Shown here in pieces: positions 25,073 through 32,435 of a DNA stretch of 41,586 nucleotides (the stretch's first letter is position 1; every line of letters starts with the position of its first letter). The stretch covers positions 1 through 41,586 of the forward strand of contig JAEXGM010000110.1 in the NCBI GenBank assembly GCA_023450835.1, in the 5' to 3' direction. The notes beneath the pieces are model-generated. The model ran no database searches. It had not been told where the DNA came from and saw only the letters and a list, made by a program, of their open reading frames with translations. This DNA is from Bacillota bacterium (GTDB lineage: Bacteria > Bacillota > Clostridia > Lachnospirales > Lachnospiraceae). The translations under genes and the position numbers were made by a program.

Positions 25073-25463
25073 GGTTTTTTTTACTCCTTTTACAAATGTT
25101 TGTTTTAAGATCGGTAATGTGCCGGCACTTGTTTCTATTATAATAGTGTTTACTTATGCTTTAAATATTATTTTGTAATAATGATGCCATTGGCATCTTG
25201 ACACACTCCTGTAATATATTATAGTAAGTGCCATCATTTGTCTATCCTTATTTGATAATTATAATGTAATATTAATTTTTGAAAATACTTCTTAGATTAG
25301 AGATTCAGACAATAGGTGTTACATTTGATTGAATTTTAAAAATTACAGAAATTACTAATAGTTTCTTGTTTATTAATCATAATTTGATATAATTAAACTA
25401 ATCTATTTAAGGAATTAAATTCCATCACAGGGTATGTATATTGGCTTAGGGAGGACAAACTAT
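25073..25463. other. 391-base divergent intergenic region between kup and the MerR gene
   Basis: Very AT-rich. It contains the 15-base palindrome GATGCCA-T-TGGCATC (25183-25197) directly followed by a -35-like TTGACA (25198-25203) and TATAGT (25220-25225). On the other strand TATAAT-like bases overlap the same place and could serve kup. A direct search for a cyclic-di-AMP riboswitch core, known upstream of some potassium transporters, found nothing recognisable by eye. Confidence 0.5.
25366..25393 (+). promoter_or_regulatory. Promoter upstream of the MerR-MutS operon
   Basis: TTGTTT (25366-25371), 16-base spacer and a perfect TATAAT (25388-25393). Transcription would start about 65 bases before the MerR start codon, giving a short leader. 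Confidence 0.55.
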
Positions 25464-25910
25464 ATGCTGCTGAAAATAAAAGAATTTGCAGATTTTTGTA
25501 ATATATCAGTCCGTACATTACATTTATATGACAGACTTAACCTGCTGACACCGGCTCAAATTGATAAATCCAATGGATACCGCTATTATGATTCGGAACA
25601 GATGAAAGAGTTGAATGCCATTATCAGTTTTAAAAAGCTTGGTGTTTCTCTGGCCGATATTAAGGATATGAAAGCAAAGGCTTACTCCAAGGAGGCAGTC
25701 ATCGGAAAATTGCAGAGTAAGAAAGCGGAGAATAACACGAATATCCAAATCTTAAGCTATAATAATGAAGCGATAGATTCCTTGCTTACCGCATTGGAGG
25801 ACAAGACCGAGAAGGCAACGCCGGAAGCGGAAGCCTTAAATCTATCCAGAATCTATTGCCTTGAAAATGAAAAGCTGGAAAATGAGTTTTCTCATATTTT
25901 ATGGCTGTAA
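25464..25910 (+). CDS. MerR family transcriptional regulator
   Basis: A 148-residue regulator. The HTH and wing are typical: LKIKEFADFCNISVRTLHLYDRLNLLTPAQIDKSNGYRYYDSEQMKEL (in parts), then a dimerisation helix (SKKAENNTNIQILSYNNEAIDSLLTAL) and a short C-terminal tail. Ligand-binding TipA-type domains are absent. An in-frame ATG at 25434 exists, but GGGAGG precedes ATG 25464 by nine bases. It is the first gene of a unit with two MutS-like ATPases, 60 bases before the first, and should control them. Confidence 0.9.
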   Translation: MLLKIKEFADFCNISVRTLHLYDRLNLLTPAQIDKSNGYRYYDSEQMKELNAIISFKKLGVSLADIKDMKAKAYSKEAVIGKLQSKKAENNTNIQILSYNNEAIDSLLTALEDKTEKATPEAEALNLSRIYCLENEKLENEFSHILWL

Positions 25911-25970
25911 AAATTTAAGATTGACTCTACACATGCGTCATAGTTTACACTTCCTGTAGGAGGTGTACCT

Positions 25971-27599
25971 ATGGCGTATTTCAGTTTGTTTTATGAAAAT
26001 CAGGAACAGGAAAATGCAGCAAAAAAACAGTCTCAAAGCCAGGTCTATTACAGGGCAAAGCAGAAAACCCAAAAAAAGGCTTACTTTGTGGGGTCCAGAA
26101 TGGTGATGAAAGAGGAAGCCATGAATCCTTCGGAGAATATGCCAAGTTTCTTTCAGGATTTAAATCTGGAGGCTGTCTTTTTACCCGAGTATGAAGGGAA
26201 TTTATCGGAGGATATCAGGCAGCTCCTATTTAGCTTCCCCCAGGATATCCAAACAATTATATATCGGCAGGAAATCTATCAGGATCTTGATAAACCGGCT
26301 GTTTACAAGGGACTTACAGATTTCAGAAACGGTTTTACGGAAGCAGACCGGTTGTTGAACTATCGTCTTCATTCAGACCATCCTCTACAGCAGGGAAAAT
26401 ATTATTTGGATGCAGCCGTACTTTATTATCAATCTATCTATAAGTTGTATCATATCTTAGGGGAACATGCTGATTCTGCTGCATTGACCTCTTTGCTATC
26501 CATTTTAAAAGCTTATTTAGAACGGAAGGATTATTGCGAATTCTGCCTTCAGGCAGAAAGTTTAAAAGATAAGTTAGAAGCTATCTATTGTACCTTAACA
26601 ATAGCGGGAAATGTTGTGAAAGTTAGTTTTGAAAGAAGTTCGGAAGATTTTTCCGGAACGGTTCAGAGCGTTTTTCGACAGGAGAAGGCCTGCACTAATC
26701 CTGTCAGCCTTTTTAACCAGCCGGCGCTAAATCAATTTGAGAATAGGCTTATGTCTCTTGTAGAAAAAGAGTATCCCAAGTTATGCAAAGAGGTTATAGG
26801 ATTCACTGCCGGCAGCCGGCCGCTGATAGATGCGACTCTGATAAAACTATACAAAGAGTCTGAGTTTTTTCTGTCCGGTCACAGGATTGCGGAAAGATTA
26901 AAAGAGAAGGGTTTTACTCTGACTTATCCGGATATTCAGAAGCAGGGCGGTTTATATTTGCAGGGAATTTGTGATATTAAGCTTGCCTTATCTGCTGAGA
27001 AAGCAAAAGATATTGCTCTTAACGACCTGGTATTACAGGAAGGTATGAAGGGAGCGTTCATAACAGGTGCAAATCAAGGGGGAAAAACCACATTTGCAAG
27101 AAGTGCAGGCCAGGCGGTTTATCTTGCTATGCTTGGTATGCCGGTAATTGCAAATAAAGCACAGCTTTGTTATTTTGGCGGCATCTATACTCATTTTACC
27201 GTGGAAGAAAATCAACTGGTGGATAATGGAAAACTGCTGGAAGAATTACATCATCTAAAAGAAATTCTTGCGAGTGCTCCCGGGAAATGCCTTTATATTC
27301 TGAATGAGATGTTCTCCTCCACGACGGCTGCCGATACCTATGAGCTGACTAGTTTACTGCTTCCGCAGCTGCTTGAAAAATCCGGCATGGTACTGTGTGT
27401 TACCCATGTTCCGGAGCTGGCAGAGAAAAGGGATGGAATGGCCAGTCTGATTGCTGCCGTGAGGGAAGAAGACGGTTATAAAAGAAACTATAAAATAGAA
27501 CCGGGAGAAGCGGTACTAAGTGCCCGGGCCATTGATATCGCCCTAAAATATCATTTATCAGGGGAACAGATAAAGGAGCGTATGAGCAATGGAGATTAA
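25971..27599 (+). CDS. MutS-like ATPase, first of a tandem pair
   Basis: A 542-residue protein of the MutS ATPase family. Residues to about 340 are helical and correspond to connector/core-like parts (DIQTIIYRQEIYQDL...); there is no N-terminal mismatch-recognition domain (no FxE motif). The C-terminal half has Walker A GANQGGKTTF (about 365) and a Walker B-like KCLYILNEMFSSTTAADTYE (about 438), where the usual DE reads NE. A short TxHVPEL motif, like the MutS H-loop, follows. It starts at ATG after TAGGAGG and overlaps the next gene by 11 bases. True MutS is about 850 residues; the function here is unknown. Confidence 0.85.
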   Translation: MAYFSLFYENQEQENAAKKQSQSQVYYRAKQKTQKKAYFVGSRMVMKEEAMNPSENMPSFFQDLNLEAVFLPEYEGNLSEDIRQLLFSFPQDIQTIIYRQEIYQDLDKPAVYKGLTDFRNGFTEADRLLNYRLHSDHPLQQGKYYLDAAVLYYQSIYKLYHILGEHADSAALTSLLSILKAYLERKDYCEFCLQAESLKDKLEAIYCTLTIAGNVVKVSFERSSEDFSGTVQSVFRQEKACTNPVSLFNQPALNQFENRLMSLVEKEYPKLCKEVIGFTAGSRPLIDATLIKLYKESEFFLSGHRIAERLKEKGFTLTYPDIQKQGGLYLQGICDIKLALSAEKAKDIALNDLVLQEGMKGAFITGANQGGKTTFARSAGQAVYLAMLGMPVIANKAQLCYFGGIYTHFTVEENQLVDNGKLLEELHHLKEILASAPGKCLYILNEMFSSTTAADTYELTSLLLPQLLEKSGMVLCVTHVPELAEKRDGMASLIAAVREEDGYKRNYKIEPGEAVLSARAIDIALKYHLSGEQIKERMSNGD

Positions 27600-29094
27600 T
27601 CTTATAACAACTGATAACACAAGCCATAATACACAAGCGGATAATAGTTTACTTATCAGGGATTTAAAGCTTTCTGCTCTCCTTGATGTGATTACAGGAG
27701 GAGATAAAGAGCTCTATAAGATTTGCAGCCAGGTACTTCTTGACCCTTCCACAAAGATTACAGAGATTTTAAAACGACAGACCGTGTTACAAGACGGAAT
27801 ATCCCATGCAGAGCAGTTTCAGTCCGTCTATCGTTCTGCCCTGCAGGCTGCCCAAAAGATAAAAGATTATGAGGATGCTGCCAAGCATCAATATAATTAT
27901 GTTATTCCGGTTCCCAAGAAAATACTCACCCAGGTGGAAACAGCTTTAACGGCATTGGAATACCTGGAAGTAATCAGGAGCAGTATAACTCAAATAAATA
28001 ATCCTGAGTCGGAAACTCTTTCCTCCTTCTGTCTTGCGTTTACCGAGCAATATACGGATAATTACATCAGTGAGGTCAGATACCTTCTTCAATCTCTTAC
28101 CGTTTTAAAGAAAACGGATGCCATTTCTATTGGCGCACATATTGGAAAAGGTATGAAAATGGCAGATATGACCCTTCACAATATCTGTCCCAAGGAAGCT
28201 TTGTCACAGGAAAAGAAGGGATTGTTTTCTTTTGCTTATAAAACACAAAACGCCTATGAAATAAAAATAGATAATATTACTATTGAAAATGAAGTGCGTG
28301 AAATGATAGATGTTGGGCTTACCTGGGTCTTAAAAGCAGTAAGTAATTTCAATTATTCTGTGAAACACCTGCTGGAACAACTGAAATTTCAATTCGGTTT
28401 TTACTGTGGGGGACTGAATCTATACAGATATCTGTGGGAACAAAAGATTTCTATTTGCTTTCCGAAATTTACGGATACCTGTAATCGTTTAGCCATATCT
28501 GCATTGTCTGACCTGTTTCTGGTAATAAAAGACGGTTCGGCAGTGACCAACAGTTTTTCTTACAAAGATAAAAGTAATTGGATTATTACCGGAGTGAATC
28601 AGGGTGGAAAAACTACTTTTTTAAGAAGCATCGGTACAGCCCAGCTTCTGGCACAAAGCGGATATTTTGTTGCCGCAAAACAGTACGTCTGCAATGTTTA
28701 CCAGAAAGTCTTCACCCATTTCCCGGAAGAGGAAGATGCCGCGGCAAAACATGGGCTCCTGGAGCAGGAGCTGCTGAAACTAAGTGATATCATCACCGGC
28801 ATTACACCGGGAAGCCTGCTGTTACTGAATGAAACCTTTGCAACTACGACAGACTATGATGCCGCTTACTTAGCGGAAGAACTTCTTAACGGTATTAAAG
28901 AAAGCAATATTACCTGTCTTTATGTTACTCATAATTATGAGTTCAGTTATCGCCTCTACAGGAAGAACAGGCCGGAAGACGTATTCCTGCGGGCGGACAG
29001 AGCGGATGACGGAACAAGAAGCTTCTGTCTGAGAGAAGGAGAACCTATAAAGACAGGGCATGCTTTGGATTTATACCGGGAGGTTATGGTATGA
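27589..29094 (+). CDS. MutS-like ATPase, second of a tandem pair
   Basis: A 501-residue paralogue of the preceding protein. It has an alpha-helical N-terminal two-thirds with a KRQTVLQDGI core-domain-like segment, then Walker A GVNQGGKTTFLRS (about residue 334) and Walker B-like LLLLNETFATTTDYDAAYL (about 408), again with Asn in place of the first acidic residue, and YVTHNYEF as the H-loop. It also lacks a mismatch-recognition domain. Overlap with the first gene (its ATG lies upstream of the other stop) implies coupled translation and probable hetero-oligomer formation. A small membrane protein gene converges 13 bases later. Confidence 0.85.
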   Translation: MEINLITTDNTSHNTQADNSLLIRDLKLSALLDVITGGDKELYKICSQVLLDPSTKITEILKRQTVLQDGISHAEQFQSVYRSALQAAQKIKDYEDAAKHQYNYVIPVPKKILTQVETALTALEYLEVIRSSITQINNPESETLSSFCLAFTEQYTDNYISEVRYLLQSLTVLKKTDAISIGAHIGKGMKMADMTLHNICPKEALSQEKKGLFSFAYKTQNAYEIKIDNITIENEVREMIDVGLTWVLKAVSNFNYSVKHLLEQLKFQFGFYCGGLNLYRYLWEQKISICFPKFTDTCNRLAISALSDLFLVIKDGSAVTNSFSYKDKSNWIITGVNQGGKTTFLRSIGTAQLLAQSGYFVAAKQYVCNVYQKVFTHFPEEEDAAAKHGLLEQELLKLSDIITGITPGSLLLLNETFATTTDYDAAYLAEELLNGIKESNITCLYVTHNYEFSYRLYRKNRPEDVFLRADRADDGTRSFCLREGEPIKTGHALDLYREVMV

Positions 29095-29107
29095 CTAAAG
29101 ATGGAAT

Positions 29108-29578
29108 TTATTTCATAACTTCCTTGCGGTGCTGTAAGTGAATGCCGATATGCCCAATCCCTAAAATCACTGCTGCAATAAAAAGCCAAATTACTTTACC
29201 ATATACAGCGAGCAGTAAAAACGCGGCAACGGGTAAGGTCGCACCGGCTACAGGAATACCACAAAAATTGCCGTAAAAATCAGCTAATGTTTTCGGGCTT
29301 TTAAAATATCTGATCCACCAGCCTTCATACATGAGCATTAATATTACGGCGGCAATAAGCCACAGTGTCCATAGCGACCAGGGGCGAAGATTAAAGTCTG
29401 AAAAGATGAGTGCTGTACCGGTAACAAGAACCTGACCGGCTCGTTCAAAGAGCAGTAAGACCTTGTTTTCACTTTGAAAATCATAGCCTTTTGGCTGATG
29501 TTTTGCCCATATGAGATTGGGAATTGTCAACATCAGTAAGAAAATCAGACCTGTATATGAAAAGCCTGGATGTCCCAT
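29108..29578 (-). CDS. Uncharacterised membrane protein, five helices
   Basis: A 156-residue protein with about five hydrophobic segments and little soluble sequence (start MGHPGFSYTGLIFLLML; later GTALIFSD, WTLWLIAAVILML, LPVAAFLLLAVYG, FIAAVILGIGHIGIHL). I do not recognise the family with confidence. AGGAGG precedes the ATG by eight bases, so translation is well supported. It is convergent with the MutS-like operon, with only 13 bases between stops, and divergent from an AT-rich region with two exported proteins. Confidence 0.75.
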   Translation of the reverse strand: MGHPGFSYTGLIFLLMLTIPNLIWAKHQPKGYDFQSENKVLLLFERAGQVLVTGTALIFSDFNLRPWSLWTLWLIAAVILMLMYEGWWIRYFKSPKTLADFYGNFCGIPVAGATLPVAAFLLLAVYGKVIWLFIAAVILGIGHIGIHLQHRKEVMK

Positions 29579-29728
29579 TGTTTTATCCTCCTAGAGTTAC
29601 TAATATATTTCATAATACCACAAATGACTACAATTTGTAATATGCCTCATTGGATAAGGATAGGAAGAATAACAATAATTACGATTCCTTTCAGGGAGAA
29701 AAGGGCAGTTTTGTGACTAGTGTAATAG

Positions 29729-29757
29729 TTGACTTTATCTATAGAAGGGTCTATAAT
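29729..29757 (+). promoter_or_regulatory. Strong promoter with overlapping inverted repeat
   Basis: TTGACT (29729-29734), a 17-base spacer and TATAAT (29752-29757). The repeat TATAGA-N4-TCTATA (29740-29755) covers the spacer and part of the -10 box and may be an operator. This region of about 300 bases between the membrane protein and the secreted protein is otherwise without genes. Confidence 0.75.
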
Positions 29758-29766
29758 CCTGTTTGT

Positions 29767-29800
29767 AATACTTTTACTATTGATATAGTATAAGAGTATT
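29767..29800 (+). other. Hairpin at the very 5' end of the predicted mRNA
   Basis: AATACTTTTACTAT and ATAGTATAAGAGTATT can form a long AT-rich stem around a TGAT loop, beginning only a couple of bases after the predicted transcription start. Such 5' hairpins can stabilise an mRNA. It may instead bind a regulator as DNA. Confidence 0.45.
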
Positions 29801-29886
29801 AAGGGAATGAAACTGATAAAAATAGTAATTGCAAAGTCTGGATTACTACTTCTATCCTAACATTTGATTTAATATGGAGAATGAGT

Positions 29887-30669
29887 ATGAAGAAAAGAGC
29901 ACTATTATTGTATTTGGTTTTAAGTTTGGTATTTGTTCCTGCTGGTAGAGCAAATGCAGCTTCTTTTTCTGAGGCAGATATAGAATCTGGAACAAAACTG
30001 AACGAAAGAGTCTATGCTGAAGTACTTACTGGAGATATTACTAATGATGCAGATGTAATAAGAGTAGCATTAGCTCAGTATGAAGAAAGAATTAATAGTG
30101 GAAAAGGATTATTAGCATCTGAAAAAGACCAAACAGTAGATGATGATAGTTTGTCCATAACTCAAATACTAGATAAAAATATTGATAACAATGGACATAT
30201 TTTAGAAGACATAGTAACAACAAATCTATTAGTATTAGATAATAATAATAATTTGGTTACCGCTACTTCAATAGAAAATGGAAGTGGTCAACTTAGTGAA
30301 TATAGCATTTATGCCTCAATGAGTGTGAGTGTGACAAATGATACAAGTGCTCATAAGGTACGGTTTAACTGGTTTGATACAACCTTAATTTATGGTACAT
30401 CATTAAAGGCAGGGAGTTTAATTCAGGATTCAAAATATACTCCGGAACCGTTTTTTGAATATGCAGACATAACAAAACAAATTAATAATCCGCAGGGTAA
30501 TGTGGCATATCATTACTCTCCTGCAAATACAGATATGGTAACATATATAACTCTGGCTTGTGGTAGATCTTGTAGATCAGTTATTAATGCTGGTACAAAG
30601 TCCTTTATTTTGGCCTATTCTTTAACTGAGAATAATCCTACTGGATTATGGGAAACGGCTTATAATTAA
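29887..30669 (+). CDS. Secreted protein of unknown function
   Basis: A 260-residue protein with a signal peptide: MKKRALLLYLVLSLVFVP followed by a probable signal peptidase I site after ANA (about residue 25). The mature part is rich in Asn, Asp, Ser and Thr and has no cysteine except a CGRSCRS segment near the C-terminus. I do not recognise a domain. GGAG lies seven bases before ATG 29887; ATG 29881 is too close to it. The coding sequence is clearly more AT-rich than genes on both sides, which suggests acquisition by transfer. It probably shares a transcript with the lipoprotein downstream. Confidence 0.75.
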   Translation: MKKRALLLYLVLSLVFVPAGRANAASFSEADIESGTKLNERVYAEVLTGDITNDADVIRVALAQYEERINSGKGLLASEKDQTVDDDSLSITQILDKNIDNNGHILEDIVTTNLLVLDNNNNLVTATSIENGSGQLSEYSIYASMSVSVTNDTSAHKVRFNWFDTTLIYGTSLKAGSLIQDSKYTPEPFFEYADITKQINNPQGNVAYHYSPANTDMVTYITLACGRSCRSVINAGTKSFILAYSLTENNPTGLWETAYN

Positions 30670-30730
30670 AGAGCAATTGAAAATATTAATAATATATTAG
30701 GAAAGTAGAATAATAAGTGAAGGAACAAAT

Positions 30731-31423
30731 ATGAAAAAGATTATATTTATAATATTTCTTGCTGCTATATTACTATGCTCGTGCAGTAGAAAGAAGGATG
30801 GCGATTATCCGGAATTTCCCAAAACAAAATGGGGCATGAGTATGGATGAAACTTTAAATACTTATGGGATATCGGAAAAGGATACGAGTTACTATAATGA
30901 GGGTTCGGTGTTTAGTATAAAAGGTTATGAATTATTCGGCGAGAAGACGTCTGAAATCATATTTAATTTTATAGATTTAAAAAACGGGAACCCAGTACTT
31001 TGCTCTGTGAAAGCAACTTATCCTGAGAGTACAAATATGGATAATGTATTAAAGAAAATGAAAAAGGCATATGGTAAAACGGTTTCTAATATTAGCATTT
31101 ATGATCTGTTTCAAGTATTCGAAGATAAAATACCCGAAAAAAAATATACAGAATCCGAACACTTAAAATTATGGGCTGGCAGATCCGTTAAAGAATTTAT
31201 TTCTGAAAAAGAAAAAGAAAATTATAGAGATCAATGGGAAACATATCAACCTGGATTGAATGATGAAAATTGGGATACTTTTTCACAAAATGCCAGAATG
31301 GTCACAGTAGTTTGGTCGGATAACGGAGAATTTCCTTCATTAGAGAAAAAATCATTAGCATTTAATGCCTATAATTTAGTTGTTTATAACGAACTAAAAA
31401 AGCAATTATATAATCAAGAATGA
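30731..31423 (+). CDS. Predicted lipoprotein of unknown function
   Basis: A 230-residue protein whose N-terminus (MKKIIFIIFLAAILLCSCSRKK) is a lipoprotein signal with a lipobox LCSC; the second cysteine would be diacylated and the protein anchored to the outer face of the membrane. A WGMSMDETLNTYGI segment resembles the WGMS-type openings of small anchored domains of unknown function. The rest is charged and helical. GAAGGAAC lies before the ATG. It is AT-rich like the preceding gene, 61 bases away. Confidence 0.75.
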   Translation: MKKIIFIIFLAAILLCSCSRKKDGDYPEFPKTKWGMSMDETLNTYGISEKDTSYYNEGSVFSIKGYELFGEKTSEIIFNFIDLKNGNPVLCSVKATYPESTNMDNVLKKMKKAYGKTVSNISIYDLFQVFEDKIPEKKYTESEHLKLWAGRSVKEFISEKEKENYRDQWETYQPGLNDENWDTFSQNARMVTVVWSDNGEFPSLEKKSLAFNAYNLVVYNELKKQLYNQE

Positions 31424-31632
31424 GACAATGTAAAGGTATAATAACTCCCCCGCATCCATTGTGGTAAAGAAGGTCAAAGAATTAAAAACCATGAGAGAAT
31501 ATCTGAAACCTGAAATCTCAAGGCTTATAAGTATAAACTTTCATAAGACCGATACAAATAAATTCGTAAATTCCAGATTTCTAATGGATGAAAAGCTTTA
31601 TCAAGGATAACGTAACAAAGAAGCAGAAGATA
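31424..31632 (+). other. Gene-free AT-rich stretch with possible coding remnants
   Basis: No full gene. One frame encodes IHCGKEGQRIKNHERISET (about 31456-31511) and an overlapping frame encodes MREYLKPEISRLISINFHK (from about 31489) and continues to a stop at about 31609. The first fragment resembles the zinc-ribbon start of some transposases, but the match is too short to name. Together they look like leftovers of a decayed gene behind the lipoprotein. Confidence 0.3.
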
Positions 31633-31682
31633 AAAAGATGCCGCCAAGGCCATTAGGTATTAGGTTTTGGCGGCATCTTTTT
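31633..31682. terminator. Bidirectional terminator between lipoprotein region and RDD gene
   Basis: AAAAAGATGCCGCCAA pairs with TTGGCGGCATCTTTTT (16-bp perfect stem), with A/T runs on both outer sides so either strand can terminate. A separate GC-rich palindrome, GCGCCC-GGC-GGGCGC (31687-31701), follows next to the RDD stop codon. Confidence 0.9.
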
Positions 31683-31707
31683 ACTCGCGCCCGGCGGGCG
31701 CACGTTC

Positions 31708-32409
31708 TCAGGGCATTTTGAGGCCATTTGTCTGCTTATGAAGGCTTGAAAGACCCTGGGATTCCTTGACCGGTTCCATCTCATAAAGCATAGTCCCGGA
31801 TAATTTGTCCTGGAGCAGCTGCGTTCTTTTACTGAGAAAATAAATGGCTAGTGAAACCAGCGTAGTTATATAGTAGAAAGTCTGAAAATAGGCTACCGCA
31901 TTAATATGAAAGGACATTTTAATCAAAGTAATGATGTAAATATTGGATGTGGTTAAATACCCCTGCAGCAACACAAAGAATACCATGTGGCGGAGAAAGA
32001 GTGATTTCAGGCTGACGAAAGTATCCTCCCGGGCTGTATTCTCACGGGAGATGTCAGCTTGAGCTGCGTCTGCCCGGATAGCATTCAATCGAGCTGCATT
32101 CAATCGGGCTTTGTCCGAAGTAAGCAGCTGCAAGCGCATGATACGCCATCCAAGAGTCTGCCCGGTATATCCTTTATTTTTGAATCGGTACGGTATAATG
32201 CAGTAATAGAAAAAGTGGCAGAGGAGGGCAGCGATTCCTGCTGCCCATGCCAGCCCCAGGGAAAGACCTTCCAGGGTATTGGTGATGATGAGATCTCTGC
32301 CCTGGATGGATTGAAATATAATCACAGGGATACTTCCCAGTAAGGAAGCGATATACCAATCAATAATAAAAGCTATAAATCGTTTTGTTACAGGTGCTTG
32401 CTTTAACAT
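31708..32409 (-). CDS. RDD family membrane protein
   Basis: A 233-residue membrane protein. The RDD-family opening VTKRFIAFIIDWYIASLLGS carries the characteristic Arg-Phe and Asp in the first helix, followed by three or four further hydrophobic segments. Residues 101-129 form an inserted stretch of five-residue repeats (ARLNA ARLNA IRADA AQADI SRENT) not expected in the family. GGAGG precedes ATG 32409. It lies 26 bases downstream of a PRD/PTS-type regulator on the same strand, so it may be read with it; RDD proteins are of uncertain function, sometimes transport-related. Confidence 0.82.
   Translation of the reverse strand: MLKQAPVTKRFIAFIIDWYIASLLGSIPVIIFQSIQGRDLIITNTLEGLSLGLAWAAGIAALLCHFFYYCIIPYRFKNKGYTGQTLGWRIMRLQLLTSDKARLNAARLNAIRADAAQADISRENTAREDTFVSLKSLFLRHMVFFVLLQGYLTTSNIYIITLIKMSFHINAVAYFQTFYYITTLVSLAIYFLSKRTQLLQDKLSGTMLYEMEPVKESQGLSSLHKQTNGLKMP
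32081..32110 (-). repeat. 15-bp direct repeat inside the RDD gene
   Basis: GCATTCAATCGAGCT at 32081 is repeated at 32096 with one change (GCATTCAATCGGGCT). Related but weaker copies precede it at 32046-32080. The unit equals five codons, so slippage lengthens or shortens the protein without a frameshift. Confidence 0.75.
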
Positions 32410-32435
32410 ATTTGGCCTCCATTCATTCGTTATTC

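Noticed and set aside
25073..25433. A cyclic-di-AMP riboswitch upstream of kup
   Set aside because: No recognisable conserved core by eye; would need a covariance-model search.
31456..31511. A transposase remnant behind the lipoprotein gene
   Set aside because: Only a short zinc-ribbon-like fragment is visible, with no inverted repeats or target duplication.
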